Below, one piece after another: positions 9,901 to 21,900 of a stretch of DNA of 64,000 nucleotides. Position numbers and translations under genes: made by a program. Source of the stretch: Ligula intestinalis (taxonomy: Eukaryota; Platyhelminthes; Cestoda; Diphyllobothriidea; Diphyllobothriidae); contig JAYGXS010000009.1 in the NCBI GenBank assembly GCA_036362985.1, positions 10,761,683 to 10,825,682 of the forward strand. Direction: 5' to 3'. The notes below the pieces were generated by a model. That model ran no database searches and was not told where the DNA came from. It saw only the letters and a program-made list of their open reading frames with translations. Every line of letters starts with the position of its first letter. Positions within the stretch are counted from its first letter, which is position 1.

Positions 9901-12900
9901 ATCGTGCCTGCAAGAAGTGCCACTACCAGGCTTACGCACCTTTGCTACAGGTGATCCACCTTGTTTGAATGCAGCCGCGACACCTCTAAACTGGTCAGTT
10001 GTAATGGCACCAAAAAATTTAGGCAAAATGATCCGACATTTCTGCAGCCCCCATGTTGGATGTTCTTTCCGGAATAGGACGATGACCTCGCGCTGGAAAT
10101 TGCTTAGCTGTGGCATGGGTCCACACGTCTTTCCAGAATATTCCTGGTATATGGTGCGCAGGTGGGCATTTTAGAACCTTCTCCTCTGCGACCACCACCC
10201 AAGTTGTGTAGGTGCTCCTCACCACTGAGCGGAACATGGCGTGGGCGACATGAATGCGGGTGCGAAACAACGGGGCAGCTTCACTTCGGATGTGGCCCAG
10301 GTGTTCTGTTTTCTCCGCCATCGATCGTGACGGCATGGGCGGTCCGGCTGCCGTAACAATCACAAACTTACGGGTTTTTGTGGGGCACCCTGTAGTTAGA
10401 GTACCTTTCCTCGAGTTTTGCTTCAAAAATTTTTTTGCATGTTTCTTCTACTCCCTCTTACGATTCGGGTCGATGACCTCGCAGGGAGGTGATACATTAA
10501 TTGGAAAAGGTCATACCAAAGTGTTGCGGCGTCGGGGTTGTAGGCCGGCTGTGGAAGAACCTCCACCGCATCCACATCTTTGAACTTTTTATGCGTCTTT
10601 TTTTGTAGTGGGTGTCGGAATAAAGTCCTTTTTTGACGGACCAGTACCGGATAATTCTTTTTAAGCTTGTCGTAGAATCGGCCTAGTTGTTGGCAGGAGA
10701 GATCGGAGTTGACGGCATGGACATTCGGAACAAATCAAAAATTAAGCACACCTGCGAACTTTCATCACTTTCTTGCCGAACCGATTTTAGCCTAAAGCTG
10801 ATCGAACAGCCTAAACTCTTAGAACCAATTTCTTTTGTCAGTTGTGATTGACCGGGTAAACCCATTTCTCATCAGAAGTCAAAATGCACCTCCCAAATCG
10901 ATGATTCAGAGGGTTCAGAGGTTGGTAAATTTCAACGCAGAAATGGGCTTGTGCTTTGATCAAATCATGTGGTTCTTGATGGGGCTTCTTATGTAAAAAC
11001 TCAAGTTGGTGCAGTTGCCTCAACACCGTTTTGTGCTCGCCTCCACTTACTGCCCCTAGATCGGGACTGGTCGGTGACGGTTCATGTTCGATGGTGGAGA
11101 GCAGGTACTCATTTCATGAAGTGTCTTGGGACTTGTGATTATGGACGGGTCCCCAACAGGCGCCCGGATTGTTTGTTCGTGCTTGTTTCCCCTCTAGCGC
11201 TTTGGATCAATAGTCTTACTACAAGGCAGTGGTGGCAAGTGAACTTATTTAATCGCGGTTCACGCTCGCCCTGTCAGGCTTTTGACTTGCCAGACCTCAG
11301 CCGTCGCGGCCTGGTAGCATTGCCGTTGCTGATCCGCGACTGCTTATTCGCCAGACCCGAAAGTCTGCTCATTTCACAGCTAACCTTTACTGAAAGTCGT
11401 TCCACTATCCGCCACCTGTGAACGCGCTGGGTGGCTAGCAGGCAGACTAACGGGTTGGACGCCTTCTCAGAGAGCAAGTCATTGTCCAATTCCGATGGTC
11501 GACTATAAAGGGGCTGGCCTTTTCACTTAGCGTCGCTAGAGTTAAATTGCTTATGTCAAGGAGAAACTTACTTGTGTCGTGAACGAACGCCTCGTTTTAC
11601 AGCTTCCCTTCTCGAAAATCCTCGTTTTCAGCAGTAGCAGATTAGGATTGGTAGCAGATTTTTATTCAAAAGTACTTAAGATAAAAGAAAAAAATTAAAA
11701 TTTTTTTACAAATATAAAAACCTTAATGAAGTTGTGAATATGTACAAAAACTGAAAAGATTGCATGCAAAGACAATGCCCACGGTAGGTGCTGCAGAACT
11801 TTTGGCCAAAATCAGTAATTTGATAGTTTTCTTAACAGGATAGCCTTTTAGTCAAATTACTTCTCAGTCGTTTGCTGAAATATGCAAAATTAATGTCTGC
11901 TCTTTGTTTCTTCCCAACCGCGTACTTTCCAGGCGGTGGCCTTCTTCCAATACCTCCAATCCCTCACCACCTCAGGCAAACTGAAGCCTCTATTTACGGC
12001 TGCAGTAGTTGGCGTCGCAGGCCTGGTTTTTATGGTTGTCTGTGGACTCACAATCACCGGAGTTATTGCACCCTGGAGCGGCCGGTTAGTCCATATCCTC
12101 TTCGGATGATTCTCTTTTTTTGTTGAAAATTTACTCAATTGTAAAATTTGTTCAAACCTAAAAAAGTGACCCCTTAGACCCCGTTCAAACCTATTACAGA
12201 ATTGGAGGCTTTTTTTGCACCGCAACCCCTCTATTTTTCATCGCACTTCACCACAACTAATGAACACCATTAAGCATGCCTCTTGACGAGTACGTAGTCC
12301 AGCAGTTGCCACTGCATATAGCGCAGCGGATTAAGTTCATAGGTAAAATCCTAGCAGCTGTGATCTTCAGGCCCGCTTGATTGTGGGAAGGAAAATAAGT
12401 GGGTAGCCAGAGTGGTAGGACTAGTCTATTATGTACAGAAGGAATGTAGAATAGGTAGAGGAAAGTTGAGTGTTAGACGAGTGCAGTCCAGCCGCTAGGA
12501 TGCCAGGTCCGAACGCATAAACATTCATCGCAGTGAGTTCCTTCGAGAGTTGGCCTTGAACGCGATTGGCCAGATGGACTGGGTCAAACTGAGAATGCGC
12601 GCGTGCTAGTGGCCGCCGCGAAAGGCGAGTGTTCGCGGCACCTGTGATTGGCTGTACTGAGGCAAAGCAAGGCTTGCGATCGCATGGCCTCATGCCTGGC
12701 GTGTCGCCGAGGTGGAGTCACTACGCATCCACGTGGTCGTTTTTCGGATCGAAAGTCAGGAAGGGGTTTTGGTGAGCGGAAGCTAGCGTTTGTGCACACC
12801 GGTATGACAAAAACGTTATTCGCCTGACTTTTTGGATTCTCTCGCGGATCTATCATCAGGGACAATCGCCTAAACTGGCAGGGAAGCGATATGAGTTGGC

Positions 12901-15900
12901 TGCTGTAGCCGTTGTCGATCCTGCGTAACCGGCACCCATTTCCGGTTGTCCGTTCGGCAAAGCCTGTTTCACTGGGAGCCGCGATGTTCAATCTCAATCA
13001 AATCCGTTTACGGGTGATCATAGCTGCCCTTCTTCCTGGTTGTTTGTCTATAGGCCTGTCTAACGGAGAACAGACATTCTAGACTGCCGTAGTCAAGCTG
13101 CCAGTTTGGAGAGATGGGTATCGGAACATGGAATGGCGTGTTCCGTAAGTTGTTTCGACAAAATATTTTGCGTTTATGGACCCTGCTTGTAGTCGGCATT
13201 ATAGCTAGCATTTTGGGAACATCTTTTCCTATTCCTCTCACTAGGGAGTGGGGAGGGTGGGGTAATGAGTACACCCTTAAGTGACGTTGCGTAGTTATTT
13301 CAGGCGATGACCGAGTTTCACTATGGGTTTGATCAGAAGATGATCCGAAATAGCCTCACTACTGCTTGCGGGTTTGCTTCCTACACAGGATTTTTTAAAT
13401 TTGTTGGCAGGAAGGACTAGTAGAGCGGGATCAGTACAGAGATCGGCAGGTATAGAAACAAAAATACCTTCATATGCTTTCGCCCGCTGGTCGAAGTGGT
13501 TATTAGGGTGTGGCTGCTGTGTGTCACAGCCTCTTGAAGTCTCGAATGAGGGCTGGATACCAGTTAAAGGCTGAGCTGTTAAACTTATGTGTGCATATCC
13601 GTCCATTAAATGACCTATTATTTCTATCATTATCGGTATAAGTAAGCGTTATTATCAGTACCAGCAAGTAGCCTTTGGTTTGTCAGCCCTGTTCTGCATA
13701 GTATTGTTTTCATCGTTGAAATATGTGCTTAACAGAAACTGCGTGCTCTGGGGGGGGGGCTTAGTCGGAGTGTATTATACTGTTCGTCTGCCGCACCACG
13801 AATGAACTAACTGCCTGTTTTATTCACCTTCAGGTTCTACTCCCTATGGGACACTGGCTATGCCAAGATTCATATACCCATAATCAGCTCTGTATCTGAA
13901 CATCAACCCACCACCTGGGTCTCGTTCTTCTTTGACCTCCACGTACTGGTGGCTGTCTTTCCGGCCGGTGTCTGGTTCTGTTTCAATGAGCTGTCCGATG
14001 AGCGTGTTTTTGTCATCCTCTATGCCATCTTTGCCTCTTATTTCGCCGGCGTGATGGTTCGCCTCATCCTCACACTGGCGCCCATTGTCTGCGTGCTGGC
14101 AGCCATTGCCTTTTCTCGAGTCTTTGACCTCTACCTCAACGAGGCGGCTTTCACGGAGCCGGCATCTGGCGGCGCCTCGGAGACTGCCGTCGCCAATCCG
14201 GACTCAACTGCCGACGGTTCACCCGAGCGGCGCAAAAAGAGTGGCGCCGGCAAGGACAAACACCTTTATGATAAGCCAGGGAAGACGTCAAGCAAGGTTG
14301 GTTGGTTGAAATGGTTGAAATAGTGGCAACTTTAGTTAGATTCGATAAAATCTCTTTCGAAGTGCTGCAAACCCACAGTCGAGACACTTTAGACGCTCTT
14401 TCTGTTACGCATGTCTGAGTACCGACCAGGAATGGCCACTTCTGGCTTATTGACCACCTGAGATTGGAACCTGAAATCTTTAGTCATTGAGGTGAGTGCT
14501 CCACCGATGAGCCGCAGGCTTCCGGTTGTGATCGTGAATATGAACTGTGTTGAAGTGACGCTCGCAAATAAAGCTACGGAACATGTTAATTGTGTTTTGC
14601 GTTGGAAGCTCTGGTGGTCCTCACTTGGATTTCAGTATGACGACTAATGAGCGAGAAATAACCATTCCATTCTGCTTTGTTTTCACCGACAGTATTCTTC
14701 TGCCTACACTAATAGCCGCTCTGCGGTTGCTGACAGGCTCGAGAATAAGCCCCAAGGCATAGCCAGACTCGTGAGTTCTGTTAGCGATCGGTGAGAGTTT
14801 AATTAACAAATGACAACATTGCTGTTGGCCAGACAATGAGTTAATGTCTCAATGAGTTTGAACGCTGTATTTCTGATCAACACGTTGCGGGCCCCAGCCT
14901 CTGCTTCTGCAGCACCTGGGATTGAACATGACTGGCCGATGATGGCTAATGAGCCAGAAATAGCCATTTCTGTCTCGCTAGCCTCGCTGAAGCATATTTG
15001 TACGTTACTAGTCGGTATGTGACTGCCTGTGGGGGCACTAGACTGAGCCACGAAGGCACAATGCCACGAGCCTGTCCCGTAACTTCATCGATGAGCGCTA
15101 CTTCATTGTACTCGGTCTTTTGTTCGCATAGAGTTTTGACTACTGATATTGATGTGTAACTTCGTCAACGGGCTTCCCTTAATGCCACTCTCTTATGAAG
15201 GATTAAACAGACTACTAACTGTTAACCCTAGGGGAGATAACTACTCGCGGTTTCTCCTTTTAGTATTAAATGGCAGGCCAGTCCTGGCTTTGTCATCGGT
15301 CGGCGGAACCTTGTTGAGGAAGTATAGTGTTGCCAGAGTAAGCAGACCAGATGGAGTTACATTTTACGGCTGAAGTGGTGGGCGTACCCTAGCTGCCATA
15401 ATCTTGTTCCTATTAGTTGAAGCAAAGAAGCACCCGGATGATGATAATGATGCTGATGGTACCGATATTGTTGTTTAATTTCCTGACCTGCTGTTTATTC
15501 TTAGAATTCCAAGTCCTCTACCGCCACCGCCGACGGCAATGCCTCCGACCAGACTCAGTCATCCAGCGCTAGCCTCAGTGATGATCTCCTGGGAGTTAGT
15601 GTTCGAAAGATTGTTGTCATGGTGGCCGTCTTCGTACTCTTCCTCTTCGTCCTACATTGTACCTGGGTGACCTCAAATGCCTACTCTAGTCCGTCTGTCG
15701 TGCTGGCCTCCTATTCAGACCACGGCCATCGCGTCATTTTGGACGATTTCCGGTGAGTTATGCATCCACCTGTGCCAACACTAAGCCTTTTCTCGTCACC
15801 AGCCCTTCCTCCGCTCGTATTCTTAATTGTTCTTACCCCTGTTTTACTATATCACTATTTACTCTCACTCACCCATAGTAGGTGCCCAGAACTATTCGAG

Positions 15901-18900
15901 GCGCCCGGGCTTCCTATTTCCACTACTATAACTACTGTTCATATTGCTGCTTCTAGCGGTGTATCTGAGTAATAGTAGTGCTGGTAATTTTGTCAGAAGT
16001 GACACTGATTGATGTCAGGTCTGGGAGCGTGTTCTCTTGATCTCACATAGGAATGTGGACCTGGATTTTTACTATTCCTAGCAGGGTAGATGTTTGGAGC
16101 TCCGAGCACATCAGTGCTTGTCCTGGTTTTCTCCTAAGTTACACTGCTAGGGCTAGAATACGACTGTTAGAAGTTCTGTGCCTATGCTAGAACTGCTAGT
16201 TCTAGTAATCATACTTGCTAAAACGTGTACGTACATGTATGAGATTTTACCTAGTATGCAGTCTTAGTGGGGTATTAGTAGGCTCAAGGTTAAAGAGAGG
16301 TATATGTTATAGGAGCTGAGGATCTATCATGCATTTAGGTCGGAACAAAGTGACCTGTGCCATTTTCAGAATACTTCTGTTAGAAGCGCTGTGCATATGC
16401 TCAAAGTGCTAGTTATAGTCATCATACTTGCTAAAGCCAGTAGGCGGCAAACTGCAGTGCGGCCTGTTCGAGCATGTAGAAAATTTAACCTTGTATACTG
16501 TCGTAACATTTATGGGGAGTTTAGTAGGCTGAAGGGTTAAAGGGACGTGTATTTACTAGTAGCTCAATATCTACCATGCATAAATGATGGGAGTATACAC
16601 TTACGGGTGGTGTAGCCACTGAACGTCACTTAATAAGACTTTGTGTCGGTCGAGTGCCCAGATTGATTTGTGAGCTACCAATATCTCCCGGTTTTGCACG
16701 CGACAGTTCGGCCATCAGTTTTGATTTGGTCCAACTTGTGCTCTAAGCAGGCTGGTGCACTGACTTGAGCATGAGTTAGGATTTAAGTGATCGTCGACTT
16801 CCCGCAGCATCGACTGCACTCTCTCTTTTCTCATCCATCTCCAACACACAGTATACGATCAAGTTTATTACCGTGTAATAGCATGTGAGCTCTTGACCGA
16901 GGAGCTCTGCCAGCCACCGGTGTCAATCACCGTGGTTGCACCGTTGGGCCATTGTAAGGCGTCTGAAAAAAATGCACACAGCCCAAGCAGTTATTGTCAG
17001 TTGTTTCTGATTGGTGGGAGAGAATGTCACACTCAATACCAGTGGAATGCTGCATATAACTTGATATGGATTTTTCCTCCACACTAACAAGTGTTACAGG
17101 GCTCTATGAGGTAATATATTCAGTTAGGTATTCTAGTCTGGCGCCATGTCTAATTCACCCCACTATGGCTATAAACTTCAGTAATCCAAACGGTAGTCTT
17201 CATTTAGATTCGCGTAAGTCGCAAAGAATGTCTGTTGTTCAGTGAGCCTTTAAATCGGTTTCCTGTTAGTAGGACGTACTTTAACTGATACCCAGACTCA
17301 GAACACTTGTACTGGAGTAGACACAAATCTGTCCTTTCACATGACTCCTGCAACTTTTATATTCGCAAAATACATTCCTCAGTACCACCAGAAATAGCAG
17401 AAGGAACGGTCCTATCAGGAATATGATAAATAAGGTTCGAACACATGGTTGACTACGAGTATGTGAATGTGTGCGCGGGGGGACGCGCTCAAGGCTCTTT
17501 AGATCAGCGATAATGAAGCCGCCCCCTGCGAAGTTGCGTGACCTTTTAGGTAGTGGAAGTTGCATAGCAGTTTTGGCTGTCCGCCACAGGTTGGCAGTAA
17601 TTTGTGATAAACTGAAATAGTAGTGGTCGTTTCATATTTATACAGTCTGTGCCGTCAAAAAATAAAACAACGATTACTATTTTTAGAACTACATTTTTTG
17701 TATCTTTTTGTTGCAGAGAGGCCTATTACTGGCTTTGGCAGAACACCGAGCTTGAATCGCGCGTCATGTCATGGTGGGACTACGGTTACCAGATAGCGGG
17801 CATGGCAAACCGTACCACTCTGGTGGACAACAATACCTGGAACAATAGCCACATTGCTCTTGTTGGTAAGGCCATGTCCTCCAATGAGACCTCAGCTTAC
17901 CGTGTAAGTACACCAAGTTGTTTGTTTATCCGTTTTAACCTCGACCATGACTAGTCTTTGAAGCTAGTCATGACCCGGGTATGCACTTATCATTCTGAGC
18001 ATCAATTTCATCCTTCTATCATGTCCCAACAGTTTTGGTGACAGCAAACTCTGGTTAACGCTTGGGTGTTTTGGAACATTCTCCTCAACTGTGAACACAT
18101 TGATCAATGGTCCGAACCCATCGCTACAATGATGACACTGTGACATGGCGAGTGTGAACCGCCATTAAATAGGTTTGCTTGCCACCAACACCACTGCCTT
18201 GTGGTTAGGGTCTTGAGCCAAAGTGCTAGAGGAGACAACCTCGAACAAAGAATCCGAGCGGCCGTTGGGGACCCGCCTGTATTCAAAATTCCCAAGAAAC
18301 CTCATGAACATGTCAACTTACGATTTCACGACCCATGCTACGGCGTCCGCGGGAACCTACGCGCTCCGCAACCCTTGCCCAGTGGTGCGGGCGAATAATA
18401 TGCAAGCTGGACTGCTAAACAAAAAAACGGACTCTTGGTATTGGATGCTGGAATGTGCGAATATTTCTGGACCCTGGTACTCAAAGTCTGGCAGCGCACT
18501 GTCTCCATGAATATCACGTGGATGTTTGCTGCTTGTCAGAGGTCCGACTCCCCGAATCAGGCGCCCGAGAAATCAAAATCCCGGGGATCGATTCTTATTT
18601 CACTTTGTATCACAGCGGTCCGAGTGACTCATCTAGTAGACACGGTGTGGCTATTGCCCTCTCGGAAGAAGCTAACCGTGCACTACTAGCATGGGAACCA
18701 GTCAACGACCAAATGGTCTATGCTCGACTAAAAGGCCATTTTACGAACATCTCGGTCGTATCTGTGTATGCACCTACGTCGGCGACTGAACAGCAAGAGA
18801 AAGATAATTTCTACTCGCAGCTGCGGGAGCTAGCTGAACGACACCGTCGAGATATGCTAATTGTTGCCCGGGACTGGAATGGCCGGACTGGGCCCGGTGA

Positions 18901-21900
18901 CCCGACAAACAGCCACCTTCTTGGTCGTTTTGGGCTTGGCTCTCGAACGGACAATGGTGAGAGGATGCTGCAGTTTGCCGAACAGAACTGACTGTTTGTT
19001 ACCAACACATGCTTTCAGCATCGTCACAAACATCTACTGACTTGGTATTCGAACAATGGCCGTACAGCCAGTCAGATCGATTGCATTCTACTTGGTTCAC
19101 GGTTTCGCAGCTGGGTCCACGATAGCAGGTTGATGCGAGGTGCCGAAACTGGTAACGTCCACGGGTCTGACCATGTTCTCGTTCGCACGCGCCTGAAGGT
19201 TCACCTCTCATCTGTGCCCAAACTGCCACGTGCGAGACGCCTTGATGTCGCAAAGCTCCGGCAAACCAACACTACCGAGGCTTTAAGCACAGAAATCCAG
19301 TCCCGTCTTATGACCCAGGCTGACAACGAGGGTAGTAGGACGTGGCCATCACTGAAGACGTCCATCTATGGGGCAGCTGAGAAAATTCTCGAATTCACTC
19401 AGCGGCGCCGCAGTGAATGGATCAGCGGAAGAACCCTGCAGCTATCGGCGGAGACGACTCGAGCCAGGTCCCGGAATGATGCCTCCTTCCGCCAACTTCG
19501 AAAGCTGACAGCAAAGTCGGCTAGAGATGACCGGCAGCAGTATTGGTCCGAAACGGCGACTTCTATGAAGCAGGCTTCTAATGTTGGTGAAACCCTAAAA
19601 TTGTACCAAATCATACGCCAGGTTAGTGGAAAGCCCCCGACACTCTTATTCTGTTTGCGATGTGAATGGAGGATTTATTGCCGACAACTCGGCCAAGGTC
19701 GATCGCTGGCGTGAACACTTCGAGCACCTACTCAACTTTGACGAACAACCCATCACACCCTCCCTCTCCTCCATAGCGGATTTTCAATCCTCCTCTGCCT
19801 ACGCAGTGTCGTGTGACATCCCTTCCGAAAACGAAGTAACCGATGCAATGCAGAGGCTACGCAACAACAAGGCGTGCGGAGAGGACGGTATTCCTGCAGA
19901 AATCTACAAGTCCTGTGTCGGCACCCTGGCTCCTCGGCTCCGTGAGGTGATTGTACAGGCGTGGCGAGAAGAGACCGTTCCCAATGACTGGGGCTCAGGT
20001 ATCCTTGTACCTGTCCACAAGAAGGAAGATAAGGCAAGATGCGAGAACTACCGTGGCATAAGTCTTATCGATGTTGCTGCAAAGATCTTCGCTGTTGTTC
20101 TTTACAGGCGCTTCCAGTCTGTACGTGACTCCAGGACACGACACAACCAAGCCGGATTCCGAGCTGGGCGTGGATGTGCGGATCAAATATTCACACTGAG
20201 GCGCACTCTAGAATTCCGCCATAGCTACCAGCAACCGACGGCCGTTTGCTTCGTCGACTTTGCCGCCGCATTCGATTCCATCCATCGTGAGTCCCTGTGG
20301 CGAATAATGGAACTGGATGGAATGCCGACCAAACTCATTGCGATGATTAAGGCCTACTATCGGTCTACCACCGCACGAATCCTGGTCCACAACAATCTCT
20401 CTCAGTCGTTCGATATCCGGTCTGGTGTCCGACAGGGCTGCGTCCTTTCGCCCATTCTGTTTAACTACATCATCGACTGGATTCTCGGCAAAGCCCTACA
20501 TGAAGAGGACGGTGTTGAACTTGCACCCGGACGCCGACTTACTGATCTTGACTACGCCGATGATATTGCGCTGTTAGCCTCAAACTTTGATGGTCTACAG
20601 TCAGTAGTGTCGCGGTTAAATGGGATCGCTATGTCGGTAGGCATGTCTATAAATTCCGGAAAGACGAAGTTGTTCTCGAGCTGCATCCTTGACCAAGAAA
20701 AGGCACCCCTGGGGATTAATGGCCATCAACTTGAAAAAGTAGACAGCTTTAAGTACCTCGGGGCGAGGCTGCTACCGAATGGGCAGAGCAAGGACGACGT
20801 TGTCTCCCGTATCGATGCTGCTCGCTGGGTTTTCTCAATCCTTCAAAAGCGCCTTTGGATCCGACGTGACATCTCCATCGCCACGAAGATTCGTGTATAC
20901 CGTGCATCCATCCGGTCAGTCCTCCTCTATGGATGTGATTGCTGGGCTGTGTGCGCTGAAGATGAGCGAAGACTGGAGGTCTTTGACCACCAGTGCATGA
21001 GGACGATCCTGCGAGTAAAGTATACCGACTTCATCTCAAATGAGACAGTCCGCATCCGCTGCGATCGTATCACGAGGATATCTCAGGCCATTCAAGAAAG
21101 GCGACTGAGGTGGTTTGGACGCGTTCTCCATCGTCCACCCCACGAGCTTACCTATGCTGCCGTCGACCCGGCACCGCAGCCCATCTGGAAACGTCGAAGA
21201 GGAGGGCAACTGAAGACCTGGCTAGACACCGTCCGTCAAGACATGGAAGCAGTTCTTGGCCCTTCTATCTTCGGCCTGGAGAAGGAACTAGGTGGAGCTT
21301 TCGAGATCCGCTGCCGCCAGTCGCCACGCATGGAGAGGTACCGTTTGTGACATCATTGAGGCCGGCTAGATCAGGCATGATCACAGCCGTAACAAGTACA
21401 AGTAAGTAGTACTACTGATTGCGCTGGCTCCATGTTGCAGGTCTACAACATATCGAATGCTTGTCGTAAATTTTAGTCGGCGAGTAAAGGAGCTCATTTG
21501 AGCCATCTTGTTCCTAACCACATGTTAGAAGTCTTTTGAAATGCGAATTTGGGGAGTGGGGCGTCTGTACTATCACTTCCAGCCGGTCGTTCTTTGTCTC
21601 CTCTGTGTGCTCACGCGCATTCGACAGGTTTAAGCTGAATCGAATAACAGTCGGCTGTTCCGATGGTAGATTTCACCTCTCCTGTCTGGCCAGTTGACAT
21701 TAGCCATGTGTGAACCCAAGAGTTGCATCTTCTAACCTACCTAAGCAGATGTCTCCGACCACCAAACCTGACGGAGTCATCCTTTTTGTGGAGACGTTTA
21801 TCATTTGCCCCGCTTAGACTGTCTTCCTGCCTTTAATTTGCGGCGCACGAGTCCTTATTGTAAAAGGCCTCTTCAGTACCGTAAGGTCGCCCGCGTAATA

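Larger units (their letters stand above)
7988..11932 (+). other. STT3B intron 3, transposon-rich
   Basis: A 3.9-kb intron ending TTTCCAG. It holds a Tc1/mariner-superfamily element (8936-10392), an abutting mariner remnant (about 10395-11045) and an antisense 5' fragment of the RTE family (about 11060-11295). The stretches 7988-8935 and 11296-11932 contain nothing recognised. Confidence 0.88.
12085..13833 (+). other. STT3B intron 4
   Basis: Contains an antisense solo-LTR-like repeat (about 12317-12740) and a hammerhead-like core (12811-12860). Around 12860-13800 no recognised feature was found, apart from a G-run near 13751. It ends CACCTTCAG. Confidence 0.85.
14297..15504 (+). other. STT3B intron 5 with SINE cluster
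   Basis: A 1.2-kb intron ending TTCTTAG. It carries three pieces of one tRNA-derived SINE family in both orientations (listed separately). The segment 15050-15500 shows nothing else recognised. Confidence 0.88.
18130..21410 (+). mobile_element. RTE-clade non-LTR retrotransposon, nearly full length
   Basis: It has a 5' leader, an apurinic-like endonuclease, a reverse transcriptase and a 3' end GTAACAAGTACAAGTA. The gene order, compact C-terminus ([13 protein letters not shown]) and absence of a long 3' UTR fit the RTE clade, which is common in flatworms. It lies sense to STT3B. Its 3' end is repeated at 21985-22033, 24366-24405 and 30600-30645, and a related 5' end is at 11060-11295 in antisense. 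Boundaries are approximate; no target-site duplication was fixed. Confidence 0.85.
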
